Assembly (NCBI GenBank): GCA_002433065.1
Contig: DJHK01000015.1
Span: forward strand, 20,031-84,030
Direction: 5' to 3'
DNA from: Chloroflexi bacterium UBA6622
GTDB taxonomy: Bacteria; Chloroflexota; UBA11872
Length of the DNA: 64,000 nt
The notes beneath the pieces were generated by a model. The model worked only from the letters and a program-made list of their open reading frames with translations. It did not search any database and was not told where the DNA came from. How positions within the stretch are numbered: the stretch's first letter is position 1; each line of letters starts with the position of its first letter. Positions 62,794 to 64,000 of the stretch are shown here, in pieces. Made by a program: the position numbers and the translations under genes.

Positions 62794-63714
62794 CTAGCGG
62801 CCTTCGCGAAACCCACGAAAAAGGCGAGCGACGTCAGCGTCTTCACAAGATCCATCATGGGCCACGAAACGGGCCCCAATCGTATACGTCTGCCCAGGGT
62901 GAAGTGTCATGGGCTCATGCTGCCAAGGATTAATCCACATGGGCCCATAATCTCGTGTGTGCCATGGATGGCCATCCGATTCAGGAATAGGAAAGACCGA
63001 GACCCCGGCAACCGCATCACGCGTCACAGGGCCCGAATAATCCACCCATGCCGAAACCCGGCCAAACGTTTGTTCTTCGTTCTCACGACCTTCCGCATTA
63101 ACAATTCGACCTCCATCAAGCACATCAATTTGGTCAGCCACACGAACAAGCAACCCGGCATCCTTCGCTTTCCTTAACTCGACGGGATAACCAGGTGCTT
63201 CGAGATTCGTCACGAGATCAATGATGTTTGCGTCTGAACCTGCCGTAACCGTAGTGCGACGACGTTCACACAAAAGGAGATAGTCCTCCGCATCGCGCCA
63301 TTCGATCTCCTGATCGAAGCTAACACCGCGCTCGCCCACCTCGGTATTAGTCGACCGAACGAGAATCCTTGGTAAGGGACCAAGCAGAAAACTCTCTGTC
63401 CCCCAAAAATCTACGGCTTCAGATCCACGAGCTGTCCTTCCTCCAGCATAGGGCTGGTATTGCTCCCACCCATTGCGATCACTCGTCTCAAGTTCAGCAT
63501 CATCTACCAACCTACTGACAAACTCATGGCCCACGCATATGCCTAAATGATGTAAATGATCAGCCGGGGCGATTTGCAACACATTGTGGCCTGCCGGCGT
63601 GAAAAAAGGATAAACGTACGGTCGGAATTTCCCCTCCTGCACAGCAGCCACATACTGGCCATCGGCATAAACCTTCATTTGCTTTTGCAGTTCGCGGATT
63701 TCGTAATTAGGCAT
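62794..63714 (-). CDS. DUF6807 (PmoA-like) family protein
   Basis: 306 aa from the ATG at 63714 (a TTG two codons earlier is also possible). The family motif RPYVYPFFTPAGHNVLQIAP is followed by DHLHHLGICVGHE at about residue 50-65, with clustered histidines. Later segments include VSAWVDYSGPV and PMWINPWQHEPMTLHPGQ. Members are found in sugar or polyol catabolic loci of environmental bacteria; the fold is a beta-sandwich of the galactose mutarotase type. Enzymatic activity is unproven. It forms a pair with the Asp-box protein gene. Confidence 0.8.
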   Translation of the reverse strand: MPNYEIRELQKQMKVYADGQYVAAVQEGKFRPYVYPFFTPAGHNVLQIAPADHLHHLGICVGHEFVSRLVDDAELETSDRNGWEQYQPYAGGRTARGSEAVDFWGTESFLLGPLPRILVRSTNTEVGERGVSFDQEIEWRDAEDYLLLCERRRTTVTAGSDANIIDLVTNLEAPGYPVELRKAKDAGLLVRVADQIDVLDGGRIVNAEGRENEEQTFGRVSAWVDYSGPVTRDAVAGVSVFPIPESDGHPWHTRDYGPMWINPWQHEPMTLHPGQTYTIGARFVAHDGSCEDADVARLFRGFREGR

Positions 63715-63951
63715 ATCCAACGATCCCTGACCGGACTTCAGACATCCTGTAGCTTAGCGCCCACCACCGCAGATCGTGATACAGAAAACTTCAGTGTGTG
63801 AAAGGCTCATTTCCCAAGTGCTTAGGCTGAAAACCGATAAACGTCAACCACCTTTTCAGGCTGGCCTTCATGCCAAAACATCCAAACCGGGAACTACCAG
63901 AAATTCGGCGAACACACCGGTATCCAACGGGAATGCAATAAATACCTAGCA
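63715..63951. other. Intergenic region between DUF6807 gene and tRNA-Thr
   Basis: 237 bases with no credible ORF. On the minus strand a TTGACG box (about 63865-63860) is followed 17 bases later by TAAGCA, a poor -10; it may be the promoter for the DUF6807 gene. Nothing else recognisable. Confidence 0.4.
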
Positions 63952-64000
63952 TGGAGCCCACATCCGGATTTGAACCGGAGACCTCGTTCTTACCAAGAAC
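63952..64000 (-). tRNA. tRNA-Thr(GGU), 5' half beyond window edge
   Basis: Read on the minus strand from the right edge: the end of the anticodon stem-loop (loop TTGGTAA, anticodon GGT, stem closing GTTC/GAAC), the five-base variable loop AGGTC, the T-arm TCCGG-TTCAAAT-CCGGA, the acceptor strand TGTGGGC, and the discriminator T followed by an encoded CCA (63954-63952). The anticodon GGU reads Thr ACC/ACU. The D-arm and the 5' acceptor strand lie outside the window. Confidence 0.9.

Noticed and set aside
1..64000. CRISPR arrays, insertion sequences, prophage or att sites
   Set aside because: No direct repeats with unique spacers, transposase or integrase motifs were seen; the only tandem repeats are coding (61036-61530).

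Overview
The window looks like chromosomal DNA of an uncultured bacterium, most likely a Chloroflexota (possibly a marine SAR202/Dehalococcoidia-type lineage). This assignment is an inference. It rests on the secreted protein at 58853-61021, whose paired 'GGLExxGxP ... RQ(F/Y)Fxx(G)V(M/L)E(F/Y)' repeats I know mainly from Chloroflexota. It is also supported by the PyrR-controlled pyr operon, a GMC oxidoreductase paired with a gluconate-dehydrogenase subunit 3, a MoxR/DUF58/VWA cluster and a DUF6807 protein. Base composition is near 50% GC, genes are tightly packed, and GTG or TTG starts are common. There is no insertion sequence, prophage or CRISPR array, and no stretch over 300 bases without a gene.

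Layout. (1) 1-19647, all minus strand: a surface-polysaccharide locus. It holds an ABC-2 exporter (permease plus a Wzt-like ATPase), several GT4 and one GT2 glycosyltransferases, a hexapeptide acyltransferase, a radical SAM/SPASM protein with a Trm112-like zinc-ribbon partner, an alpha/alpha-barrel (lyase-like) protein and two large polytopic membrane proteins. Most junctions are 4-base start/stop overlaps. (2) 19780-33013, plus strand: nucleotide synthesis. A degenerate metallo-beta-lactamase-fold protein, pyrG and purA come first, then a peroxiredoxin-like protein. An attenuator of PyrR-binding type then precedes pyrR-pyrB-(MBL-fold protein)-pyrC-carA-carB-pyrK. (3) 33049-36220, minus: aldo/keto reductase, GMC oxidoreductase and its small subunit. 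(4) 36392-45627, minus: a hypothetical membrane protein, MoxR ATPase, DUF58 protein, two VWA membrane proteins and a CCA-adding-type nucleotidyltransferase. (5) 45760-52034, minus: fmdB-type zinc ribbon, dtd, hisD, hisB, tlyA, nadK and recN in one tight operon. (6) 52280-55427, plus: two small zinc-ribbon proteins (the second only 60 aa and easily missed), a MidA-type methyltransferase and an aspartase/fumarase-family lyase. (7) 55513-64000, minus: two membrane proteins, a LysM secreted protein, a Tat-signal protein with 41-residue repeats, an Asp-box propeller, a DUF6807 protein, and the 3' half of tRNA-Thr(GGU) at the window edge.

The most unusual observation is a shared beta-sandwich-like module in three biochemically different proteins of the polysaccharide locus: the exporter ATPase C-terminus, a GT4 and a GT2. 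In the GT2 its two halves appear in swapped order. Other points are three enzymes that have lost hallmark catalytic residues (two MBL-fold proteins beside pyrimidine genes and a peroxiredoxin without its peroxidatic cysteine) and a pyrK with no pyrD beside it.
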